Made by a program: the position numbers and the translations under genes
Notes under the pieces: model-generated
What the model saw: only the letters and a program-made list of their open reading frames with translations
What the model was told of the DNA's origin: nothing
Database searches by the model: none
Source of the DNA: Convivina praedatoris
GTDB lineage: Bacteria > Bacillota > Bacilli > Lactobacillales > Lactobacillaceae
Reading direction: 5' to 3' (one strand)
Length of the DNA stretch: 64,000 nucleotides
Assembly: GCF_933208505.1 (NCBI RefSeq)
Contig: NZ_CAKOEU010000001.1
Shown here: piece by piece, positions 53,434 through 60,880 of the stretch
How the letters are laid out: each line of letters begins with the position of its first letter
How positions within the stretch are numbered: the first letter of the stretch is position 1

Positions 53434-55773
53434 TTATTCTGCATTATTACTGCGACTAATATTAACTTGACGAGGACGAGCACCATCAGCTGGGCCGATA
53501 TAACCAGCAGCTTCTAAATCATCAATTAAGCGAGCAGCACGGTTATAACCAATTCGGAACCGTCGTTGTAAGAGCGAAGTCGAGGCTTTTTGCTCCCCAA
53601 TGACAAACTCAAGTGCTTCTTGGAAGAGTTCATCTTCACTCTGACCTTGATTGGTTCCCGTAGCATCTTGGGCAATTTCTTCATCGGTAACTGTCATACT
53701 ATCAGAGTATTCTGCATCTTGTTGACTTTTTACAAATTCAACCACATTAGTTACATCTTGATTACTGATAAAGGCTCCCTGAACTCGCTGCATGGGTTTG
53801 CCAGGAGGAGCAAAAATCATATCTCCTCGGCCCAGTAATTTCTCAGCTCCATTACTATCTAAAATAGTTCGAGAATCAATTCCAGAGGCAGTTCTAAAGG
53901 CTATCCGTCCAGGAATATTACTCTTAATCGTACCATTAATCACTTTAACATCGGGCCGCTGAGTAGCCAAAATCATATGAATTCCGGCTGCACGAGCTTT
54001 AGCCCCTAATCGAGCAATGGAAACTTCAATTTCACTCCCCACTGTACTCATCAAATCGGCAAACTCATCCACAATCGCCACAATGTATGGCAAGCGATGC
54101 ATGACTGCTTGTCCATTATCCTTAGCTGCCAGATTATGAGCGTCAACGGCAGCATTATACTCATTGACATTTCGTTTGCCAAATTCCGCCAATAGCTGAT
54201 AACGATTTTCCATTTCATCTACTAACTTTTGTAAGGACTTGGCCGCCTTTCGTGGATCAGAAACCACGGACGTTAGCAAATGAGGAATCCCATTATAAAT
54301 TGATAATTCGACCACTTTGGGATCAACCATCATCAATTTTACTTCACTAGGTTTGGCCTTTAATAGCAAAGAAACAATAATTCCATTTAGCCCAACCGAT
54401 TTTCCTGATCCAGTTGATCCAGCAATTAGCAGGTGGGGCATGCTGGCTAAATCAGCGAAAACAATGTTTCCGGTTACATCCCGTCCCAGTGGTACGGTCA
54501 AAAGATGTTCATGGTCATTAGGAACTTGTTCCATCATATCGCGAAAACCAACTACTGACTGAGTCGCATTGGGGACTTCAATTCCTACAAAGGGTTTACC
54601 TGGAATAGGCGCTTCAATTCGAATTGATTTAGCCGCCAAGGCTAAGGCCAAGTCATCAGCCAGATTAGCAATTCGGTTTACCTTAACTCCTTGACCAGGC
54701 TTTAATTCATACTGAGTAACACTAGGCCCGAGGGCAACACTAGTCACCTCGGCTTCAACCCCAAAACTTTGCAAAGTATCATGCACTAAACGTGACTTTT
54801 CGGTTAAGGTCTGGTATTCCTTGGTTTGATCAGTCGGTTTAGTCTTAGTTAACAAATCGGTTGAAGGCAATTGATAATTTTCATCGATGGTATTTTTGGT
54901 GAAATCAGGTACCGCGCTACTCGTTTGACTGGTACTAACGTCTGCTTCAGTTCCAATCGTATCACTGGTTGGTTGATTCCACTTAATTTCTGGCTCAACT
55001 GGTTCTGAAGCTGGCATAACTGGCAATTGGTCAGTTACTGACTCTGACTGCGGTGCCACTGTCGGCTGGCTCTTATGTAAGCCCAAGGGATCATCACCAT
55101 AATCAACAATGTCATGCCCCTCTTTTTTGGCTAATAAAGGCGTACGGTCCCGCCGTTGACCACGTTTTTTTTGTAACTCTTGAACCTGAGTCTGAGCCTG
55201 TACCATCCCTTTTTGGGCGATGTCTCGGGCTGGAATTTTAAATAAAATTACCGTTCCGGCCAGCAAACTTAAAACAATTAAAATAATAACACCAATGTTT
55301 GATAGCAGTTGGAAAGTTAATTGGTACAACCAAGCTCCGATTAAGCCGGCCCCCACCGGCGTTCCAGCAGCTTGGTTGGTAAAATCTTGCCCAATAATTC
55401 GTAACACCTGATTAGTATAGCCAGGTTCTGGAAAGCTTCCCTGACTAAAAAAAAGCATTGAAGAGCCTAAAAAGGCTGAAAAGGTGAGCAGACCACCACC
55501 TAGCCAAATTCGCCCACTAGGACAGTAAAGCTTTTGCATAATCAAATAATAAAGGGCCTGCATAACGGCTAAGCCGAGGACTACCTGGTATAGATCACCG
55601 ACAAAGAATCGTAAACAGTTGGCCGCATAGATGCCAAACAAACCAATTTTAAAAATAGCAAAAATGCTAATGATAATAAAAACTAATAAGGTAATATTAG
55701 TTGATTGATCTTTTTTTACAGCCTTTTTACTCACCCCTTTTTTAGGGCGTGAACTTCTTTTTTTACTGGGCAC
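53434..55773 (-). CDS. ftsK: DNA translocase FtsK/SpoIIIE
   Basis: A 779-aa chromosome-segregating ATPase. Residues about 25-175 hold four transmembrane segments; a Pro/Thr/Ser linker follows; the motor has Walker A GSTGSGKSVGLN near 435 and Walker B IVAIVDEFADLM near 565; the gamma domain (QRRFRIGYNRAARLIDDLEAAGYIG) at the C-terminus binds DNA motifs. GTG 55773 is the start, 7 nt after GGGGAGG. The tRNA-Glu gene lies upstream. Confidence 0.96.
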   Translation of the reverse strand: MPSKKRSSRPKKGVSKKAVKKDQSTNITLLVFIIISIFAIFKIGLFGIYAANCLRFFVGDLYQVVLGLAVMQALYYLIMQKLYCPSGRIWLGGGLLTFSAFLGSSMLFFSQGSFPEPGYTNQVLRIIGQDFTNQAAGTPVGAGLIGAWLYQLTFQLLSNIGVIILIVLSLLAGTVILFKIPARDIAQKGMVQAQTQVQELQKKRGQRRDRTPLLAKKEGHDIVDYGDDPLGLHKSQPTVAPQSESVTDQLPVMPASEPVEPEIKWNQPTSDTIGTEADVSTSQTSSAVPDFTKNTIDENYQLPSTDLLTKTKPTDQTKEYQTLTEKSRLVHDTLQSFGVEAEVTSVALGPSVTQYELKPGQGVKVNRIANLADDLALALAAKSIRIEAPIPGKPFVGIEVPNATQSVVGFRDMMEQVPNDHEHLLTVPLGRDVTGNIVFADLASMPHLLIAGSTGSGKSVGLNGIIVSLLLKAKPSEVKLMMVDPKVVELSIYNGIPHLLTSVVSDPRKAAKSLQKLVDEMENRYQLLAEFGKRNVNEYNAAVDAHNLAAKDNGQAVMHRLPYIVAIVDEFADLMSTVGSEIEVSIARLGAKARAAGIHMILATQRPDVKVINGTIKSNIPGRIAFRTASGIDSRTILDSNGAEKLLGRGDMIFAPPGKPMQRVQGAFISNQDVTNVVEFVKSQQDAEYSDSMTVTDEEIAQDATGTNQGQSEDELFQEALEFVIGEQKASTSLLQRRFRIGYNRAARLIDDLEAAGYIGPADGARPRQVNISRSNNAE

Positions 55774-55837
55774 AATAAGCCTCCCCTCTTCAAGCTTGCC
55801 AAATCATTTGTATTATAGGCTATTAAATTGAGAAAAT

Positions 55838-55870
55838 AAAAAAGTTGCAACATAACGTTGCAACTTTTTT
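55838..55870 (-). terminator. Terminator of the tRNA-Glu gene
   Basis: AAAAAAGTTGCAAC - ATAAC - GTTGCAACTTTTTT, a perfect 14-bp stem directly after the tRNA 3' end. Confidence 0.9.
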
Positions 55871-55871
55871 A

Positions 55872-55943
55872 TAGCTCGTGAGAGAATCGAACTCTCGATT
55901 CCGCCGTGAAAGGGCAGCGTCTTAGCCACTTGACCAACGAGCC
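55872..55943 (-). tRNA. tRNA-Glu (UUC)
   Basis: A 72-nt cloverleaf on minus. The acceptor is GGCTCGT / ACGAGCT with a terminal G-U pair, discriminator A; the D arm GTC...GAC; anticodon stem CTGCC / GGCGG with loop CTTTCAC (anticodon TTC); T arm GAGAG / CTCTC with loop TTCGATT. The CCA end is not encoded and must be added. Confidence 0.95.
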
Positions 55944-56015
55944 ATGGTCAGTTGTTATTTCTTGTCCGAAACAACATAGATAATATTATCAAATAGTCAG
56001 CCAGCCGTCAACCCA

Positions 56016-56525
56016 TTATTTTAATTTATCTTGTTCGTAATGATGACTACTTTCCAATCCCGGAAAGCCTTGCTGCCGCAAAGCTTCATAAAGTACAATC
56101 GCTACGGTATTAGACAAATTCAACGAACGAACATGTTGATCATCTTGTGGAATTCGAATTGCCTTGTCAGGATTTTGGCGCATAAAGACTTCTGGCAGAC
56201 CAGTGGTTTCTTTACCAAATAGGAAGTAGCAATCTCCTCCCTGTTGATAATCAGCCTGACTATAATCACGGTTAGCAAATTTGGATACTAAAAATAATTG
56301 ATCGTCTGCTTTTAAAGTTGCCAAAAATTCTGGTAAATTAGCATGGCGAACTAGTTGAACATGCTCCCAATAGTCTAAGCCAGCCCGTTTAACGTGCTTA
56401 TCATCCAATTCAAAACCAAGTGGTTCAATTAAATGCAAAACAGCATCAGTTCCTGCGGTTGTGCGGGCAATATTACCAGTGTTAGCCGGCATCAAGGGTT
56501 CAAATAAAACAATGTGATTAGTCAT
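56016..56525 (-). CDS. trmL: tRNA (cytidine(34)-2'-O)-methyltransferase
   Basis: A 169-aa SPOUT (SpoU) enzyme methylating the wobble ribose of leucine tRNAs. Motifs: [17 protein letters not shown] near the N-terminus (NxGNxxR), [11 protein letters not shown] near residue 100, and the knot-closing [29 protein letters not shown]. It matches the short single-domain TrmL form. It is monocistronic between tRNA-Glu and the lactonase gene. Confidence 0.94.
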   Translation of the reverse strand: MTNHIVLFEPLMPANTGNIARTTAGTDAVLHLIEPLGFELDDKHVKRAGLDYWEHVQLVRHANLPEFLATLKADDQLFLVSKFANRDYSQADYQQGGDCYFLFGKETTGLPEVFMRQNPDKAIRIPQDDQHVRSLNLSNTVAIVLYEALRQQGFPGLESSHHYEQDKLK

Positions 56526-56650
56526 TTACTACTCCGTATAATCCTTTGATAGGATTTTAATATTTTTTCTAACTTAAAAGCTATTCAGCTTTTAGGGAAA
56601 TAACAAACGTATTCTACCACATTGCCACCTAAGTGCGGGCAAAAAGGCTA

Positions 56651-56659
56651 TGTTATAAT
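56651..56659 (+). promoter_or_regulatory. Extended -10 promoter of lactonase copy 2
   Basis: TGTTATAAT at 56651-56659; no matching -35. Transcription would start near 56666, well before AGGAG at 56686. No cre site here. Confidence 0.65.
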
Positions 56660-56702
56660 GTTAGTGTATTTGATAACTATTAAAAGGAGTCATTATTTAA
56701 TT

Positions 56703-57734
56703 ATGTCGATTCATAAATTGTTACTTGGAACCTACACTAAGCGCGCTTCAAAGGGTGTTTATGAGGTTGAATTAGATACTCAAAGCCAGCAACTACAAAA
56801 TGCCACTTTGGTATTTGAACTAACTAATCCAACCTATCTAGCTCTTTCTAAGGCTAATAAGGTCTATGCTGTTGAAAATCGTGATGGTCAAGGTGGTGTC
56901 GTAACTTTAGACAACACACCACGGCCCATGGTTGAATTAGATGCCCAGTTAAGTGACGGATCAGCCCCAGCTTATATCGGTGTGGATGAAGCTCGTCAGT
57001 TAGTCTTTGCCGGTTATTACCACCGTGGCCTAGTTGAAGTCTATAAAATTCAGGCCAATGGTGGTTTGCAACTGGCCGATAGCTTTGAAAACAAAGGTTC
57101 CGGCCCACGTCCAGAGCAAAGTGCAGCACACATTCACTTTTGTAATTTAACACCAGACAATCGCTTAGTCGCGGTGGATTTAGGTGCTGATCAAGTTATT
57201 ACTTTTGACGTTAGTGATGATGGCCAGTTAACTGAACTTAACCGTTATCAGGCTGATGCTGGCTTTGGTCCTCGCCATATTCGTTTTTCTCCTGATGGCC
57301 AGTATGCCTACCTACTAGGTGAGCTTTCTAGTCTACTCAGTGTATTAAAGTACAATCAAGAAGATAGTTCTTTTGAACATCTCATGACCACTTCTACAAT
57401 TCCAGATGATTGGAGTGAACATAACGGGGCCGCTGCGATTCGAGTCTCAGCCGATGGTCGTTTTATTTACACATCTAATCGCGGCCATGATTCAGTTAGT
57501 GTCTTTGAATGTACTAATCTAGGTGCTGAAATCGAACTAATCCAATTAATCAGCACTGAAGGAAGCTTCCCTCGGGATATGGCTCTTGACCCTAGTGAAA
57601 ACTACCTAGTGATTGCTAATCAAGAAACAGACAACCTTTCCCTATATGCTCGTGATGAACAAACTGGTGAACTAAGTCTCTTGCAAAAAGACTTTGTCCT
57701 ACCCGAAGGTGTCCGAGTAACTTTTGAAAATTAA
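56703..57734 (+). CDS. pgl: Lactonase-family beta-propeller protein (6-phosphogluconolactonase-like), copy 2
   Basis: A 343-aa paralogue of the gene at 9408, with GTYTKRASKGVYEVELD, HIHFCNLTPDNRLVAVDLGADQV, GFGPRHIRF, EHNGAAAIRVS...YTSNRGHDSVSVFE and EGSFPRDMALD. It probably hydrolyses 6-phosphogluconolactone, though the activity is not proved for either copy. ATG 56703 is chosen from the family N-terminus; AGGAG lies 11 nt upstream, a longer gap than usual. The promoter lacks the cre of copy 1, fitting constitutive expression (inference). Confidence 0.85.
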   Translation: MSIHKLLLGTYTKRASKGVYEVELDTQSQQLQNATLVFELTNPTYLALSKANKVYAVENRDGQGGVVTLDNTPRPMVELDAQLSDGSAPAYIGVDEARQLVFAGYYHRGLVEVYKIQANGGLQLADSFENKGSGPRPEQSAAHIHFCNLTPDNRLVAVDLGADQVITFDVSDDGQLTELNRYQADAGFGPRHIRFSPDGQYAYLLGELSSLLSVLKYNQEDSSFEHLMTTSTIPDDWSEHNGAAAIRVSADGRFIYTSNRGHDSVSVFECTNLGAEIELIQLISTEGSFPRDMALDPSENYLVIANQETDNLSLYARDEQTGELSLLQKDFVLPEGVRVTFEN

Positions 57735-57742
57735 TGGTACCT

Positions 57743-57778
57743 AAAAAGAGCCCTGCTGATTAGCAGGGCTCTTTTTTT
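57743..57778. terminator. Bidirectional terminator
   Basis: AAAAAGAGCCCTGCT - GATT - AGCAGGGCTCTTTTTTT, a perfect stem between the lactonase copy 2 and the transporter gene, reaching the transporter stop codon. Confidence 0.92.
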
Positions 57779-59243
57779 AACGGTGTATTCGACTTTCTAT
57801 AAATCCTAAGCAACGACTAATTGTAAAGGTCAAAGTGAAGTAAATCAATGAGGCAATTACGAGCGGGATAAAGGGCTCAAACGAAGCGCCTTGAACCACA
57901 CCAGTTTCATACATCAATTCACCAACACCAATAACCGAAACAACAGAACCTTCCTTAATAACCGAAACGAATTCGTTACCTAAGGCCGGTAGGATGTTAC
58001 GGACAGCCTGTGGCAAAATTACCAAGCGCATGGCCTTAGAATGCGTCAAACCAAGCGAACGAGCCGCCTCCATTTGACCCCCATCGACCGAAGTAATTCC
58101 CGAACGAATAATTTCAGCGACATAGGCAGCCGAATTCAAGCCCATGGACAGGGCGCCGGCCGCAAAGGCTGATAAATTCAAGCCAAGGGCTTGAGAACCG
58201 AAGAAAACCATAAAGGCCTGCACTAGTAATGGTGTCCCCCGGACATACTCAACATAGATATTACCAATTGCTTTAAAGACAAATACTGAAGACAACTTCA
58301 TCAAGGCAAAGAAAATACCCAGAGTTACGCCCAAAAACACGCCCACAACTGCTAAAGCAAGGGTAATGCCGGTTCCAGTCACAAAATAATGACCGTACTT
58401 TTGCCAATAGCTGTCATTTTGATTAGCAAACATTTGCTGATTGGCTTTCTTTTGCCACTTAGTAAACTGACCATCGGTTGTCACCTTATGAATCACTTCG
58501 TTTACCTTGGCTTTAAAGACCGGAGAATCCTTGGGTAAGGCTACAGCACTTTGGGTACTACCATCCGCGGAATAAGTTGGATAAATCACCTTAAAGTTCT
58601 TATTTTGTTGCTCATAAGCTTGAGCAATCGTTTTTTCAGCAACAATTCCACTGATAACACCCTGACTTAATTGGGAAATCAAGTTAGGATACTTTTGCAA
58701 GCTAACCACGCTAGCGCCATTAATGCTCTTGGCAATCTCTTCTTGGGTCGTTTGCGTCTGAGCACCAACCTTGGTACCCGCAAAAGTTGATAAGTCAGTA
58801 GTGTATTTATGCTGATTTTTTTTCAAAATCAACATTGCCTGTGGCGAACGTAGGTAAACATCAGAAAAATCAACCTGTTCTTCACGTTCTGGTGTAGCCG
58901 ACATTCCTGAAGCAATCATGTCAATCTTACCGGTTTTTAAGGCACCTAAGAGCGCATCAAAGCCCATATCTTCAACTTCTAATTTAACACCCAGTTTATC
59001 GGCAATGGCCTGAGCCAAAGAAACGTCAAAACCAACAATTTCATCTTTACCATTAATCTTAGTATGAAATTCGTAAGGAGCATAATCAGCTGACAATCCA
59101 ACCGTTAACTTACCCTTTTTTTGAATTCTAGCTAAAGTTGAATCAGTTTCATCGGCCGCAACCGAAGCTCCAGCGCTAAAAAAAAATGGTATGATTAACA
59201 ATCCCAAAAGAGACCAAGTCAATCCTTTAAATATTCTTTTCAT
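57777..59243 (-). CDS. Polar amino-acid ABC transporter, fused binding protein and permease
   Basis: A 488-aa two-domain protein. Residues 1-30 are a signal peptide (ending SAGASVAADE); about 40-265 form a family-3 solute-binding domain (KLTVGLSADYAPYEFHTK, VGFDVSLAQAIADKLG, DMIASGMSATPEREEQVDFSDVY); about 280-488 are the permease with the EAA loop (EAARSLGLTHSKAMRLVILPQAVRNILPALGNEFV). Glutamine and glutamate transporters of this fused form (GlnPH type) are known in lactic acid bacteria. The ATPase partner is not in this window. ATG 59243 follows CAGGAG; an in-frame GTG two codons up is less likely. Confidence 0.92.
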   Translation of the reverse strand: MKRIFKGLTWSLLGLLIIPFFFSAGASVAADETDSTLARIQKKGKLTVGLSADYAPYEFHTKINGKDEIVGFDVSLAQAIADKLGVKLEVEDMGFDALLGALKTGKIDMIASGMSATPEREEQVDFSDVYLRSPQAMLILKKNQHKYTTDLSTFAGTKVGAQTQTTQEEIAKSINGASVVSLQKYPNLISQLSQGVISGIVAEKTIAQAYEQQNKNFKVIYPTYSADGSTQSAVALPKDSPVFKAKVNEVIHKVTTDGQFTKWQKKANQQMFANQNDSYWQKYGHYFVTGTGITLALAVVGVFLGVTLGIFFALMKLSSVFVFKAIGNIYVEYVRGTPLLVQAFMVFFGSQALGLNLSAFAAGALSMGLNSAAYVAEIIRSGITSVDGGQMEAARSLGLTHSKAMRLVILPQAVRNILPALGNEFVSVIKEGSVVSVIGVGELMYETGVVQGASFEPFIPLVIASLIYFTLTFTISRCLGFIESRIHR

Positions 59244-59282
59244 ATTCACTCCTGCAAAGCTCTATTAAATACGTACCTCATC

Positions 59283-59311
59283 ATTATAGCCAGAATATCA
59301 AACTATGTCAG
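59283..59311 (-). promoter_or_regulatory. Promoter of the amino-acid transporter gene
   Basis: On minus CTGACA (59311-59306), a 17-nt spacer, and TATAAT (59288-59283), a near-consensus sigma-70-type promoter about 40 nt before the start. Confidence 0.75.
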
Positions 59312-59335
59312 TAAAGAATATCAACGTCTTTAAAA

Positions 59336-59360
59336 TAAAAAAATCCGCTTACGCGGATTC
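59336..59360 (-). terminator. Terminator of rnpB
   Basis: On minus AATCCGC - GTAA - GCGGATT stem followed by a run of T, immediately after the RNA 3' end. Confidence 0.88.
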
Positions 59361-59755
59361 CTGTTGCAGATGCCTATAGGCCATGTTTTGTTCCAGTATA
59401 AGTCAGGAGCTTATACCTTCAGTAATCATCTATCTAAGTTCACACAGAACCATACCGACCATCGTTTCATTTCACTAGGTCAGCCGCCCCTACCAAAGTT
59501 TGGGTTGCCCGCTTGTGGGGTTTACCTCGTCTCAAATACTAACTTTCATTAGCATATTCGTTTCTATAGCACTTTCAAACCTATTCATACATAGCGTAAA
59601 CGCCTTAGCACTTTCAGTTGCCGTAATGGTGTGAACACCACCCCTGGGTTTATTTTTTATCCCAGCACAAACACTACATCCATCTCAGAATGTGCGAGCA
59701 TGGACCTTCCTCACATAAGAAATATTATGCGCAATTACTCAGCACCTGCAATTGT
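59361..59755 (-). ncRNA. rnpB: RNase P RNA (type B)
   Basis: The catalytic RNA that trims tRNA 5' leaders. On minus the P1 stem is TTGCAGGTGC (59751-59742) with GCATCTGCAA (59373-59364). The conserved GAGGAAGGTCCATGCTCGCAC follows, then GAGATGGATGTAGTGTTTGTGC, TTTGAAAGTGCTATAGAAACG, GAGGTAAACCCC, AACCCAAACTTTGGTAGGGG and GGAACAAAACATGGCCTATAG, all of the Bacillus-type layout. Ends are set by P1 and are accurate to a few bases. It lies behind gpsB on the same strand, in an order usual for Firmicutes. Confidence 0.96.
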
Positions 59756-59761
59756 TGAGTA

Positions 59762-60202
59762 TTAACGGTTACGATTAGTACCGCTCTGATTCTTATCGGA
59801 GCGTTCCCGACCAAAGACCGCTAACTCCAAGTTAGCCACACGCTTTAACAATTCAGTATCAACCGAATTAACCACCGCAGCTTCTGGCTGAGCTTGGATC
59901 GTACTTTCTTCAGCAACTACGCTACGAGGACGCTCTACTTCAGATTCCTGCGGTGCAGTTACGGCCGAAATATGACCAGAATTCTGGTAAGTCACTAGTT
60001 GCTTTTGAGCAGCCCGTAAGGCATCTTGCAACTTAGTGACTTCACCTTGAAGTTGTTCGATTTGGTCATTAAAAACACCATAATCACTAATAACGCCATC
60101 CAAGAAGTCATCAACATCTTGAGGATCGTAACCAACCCCCATCCGTCGTTGCTTAAAGACACGTTCATAAATATCTTTTTGGGTATATTTAACTTGAGCC
60201 AC
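59762..60202 (-). CDS. gpsB: Cell-division protein GpsB
   Basis: A 146-aa DivIVA-like protein linking wall synthesis to division. The N-terminal membrane-binding loop is KQRRMGVGYDPQDVDDFLDGVISDYGVFNDQI (residues 15-47), followed by a coiled coil (LQGEVTKLQDALRAAQKQL). A Ser/Glu/Pro-rich linker and a C-terminal ELLKRVANLELAVFG trimerising helix follow. The start is GTG at 60202 after AAGGAG. The rnpB gene follows. Confidence 0.94.
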   Translation of the reverse strand: MAQVKYTQKDIYERVFKQRRMGVGYDPQDVDDFLDGVISDYGVFNDQIEQLQGEVTKLQDALRAAQKQLVTYQNSGHISAVTAPQESEVERPRSVVAEESTIQAQPEAAVVNSVDTELLKRVANLELAVFGRERSDKNQSGTNRNR

Positions 60203-60261
60203 AGATATTACTCCTTATAGTTCACTACTACCATCTTAACAGGAAGCCAATCGAATCGCAA

Positions 60262-60822
60262 TTAATCCAGATTATTTTCTCGTTGTTCTTGTAAATCTAA
60301 AGCTGCCGCCTGCAAATTATCCATGTCAAGTAATTGTAATGGATACGGATGTTTAGCTTGGTAGGCCAAAATTTTTTGATAATCGTACTGGGTTTTACCT
60401 TCAAATTCTGCATCGTATACTAAAGCCGCTTGATCGGTATGACCTAGCAAAAAATCTTGATATTGCTGCAGTTGACTCGGATTTTGATATTTTTGATTTG
60501 AAACCGTACCAAAAAAATCGACTTGGCTTTTTAATTGAGCTAGTGTTGCTTGTTTAGCCGGCTGCCAATTACCCCCAAAATCCGCAAAGGGTAAAATCAT
60601 GGCAATTTTCAGGCCCGGATAGTCTGCTTTTAATTCTTGAACCACTTGAATTGCCCACTGTTCAATACCCAACTGTCCGCCGGTAATAACCCACTCCAGT
60701 CCTAAATCAATTTGTTCAATGAAAAAGGTCCGCAAAGCATAATGGATTACTTGGATTTTAGGATCATTATCTTTAAAGACACCTAATTCATAGCTACGGT
60801 AGCCACTGACCCACATTCTCAT
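60262..60822 (-). CDS. ypsA: YpsA-like protein (DUF1273)
   Basis: A 186-aa Rossmann-fold (SLOG-type) protein. Marks are WVSGYRSYELG at the N-terminus, EWVITGGQLGIEQWA with the glycine-rich nucleotide-binding loop, MILPFADFGGNW and QAALVYDAEFEG. Bacillus YpsA is linked to cell division and is encoded next to gpsB, as here. I start at ATG 60822, since AGGAG directly abuts the ATG at 60831 and is 9 nt from this one. Confidence 0.9.
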   Translation of the reverse strand: MRMWVSGYRSYELGVFKDNDPKIQVIHYALRTFFIEQIDLGLEWVITGGQLGIEQWAIQVVQELKADYPGLKIAMILPFADFGGNWQPAKQATLAQLKSQVDFFGTVSNQKYQNPSQLQQYQDFLLGHTDQAALVYDAEFEGKTQYDYQKILAYQAKHPYPLQLLDMDNLQAAALDLQEQRENNLD

Positions 60823-60850
60823 CAGTTTCATCTCCTGACTACTCTACAGT

Positions 60851-60878
60851 AAAAGCCCCGTTCAAGACAGGGCTTTTA
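60851..60878 (-). terminator. Terminator of the pbp1A-recU operon
   Basis: On minus AAAAGCCCTGT - CTTGA - ACGGGGCTTTT stem (one G-U pair), ending just behind the PBP1A stop. Confidence 0.85.
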
Positions 60879-60880
60879 CT

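Noticed and set aside
59364..59552. Open frame on plus across the RNase P RNA
   Set aside because: It lies inside rnpB on the opposite strand and has no ribosome site.
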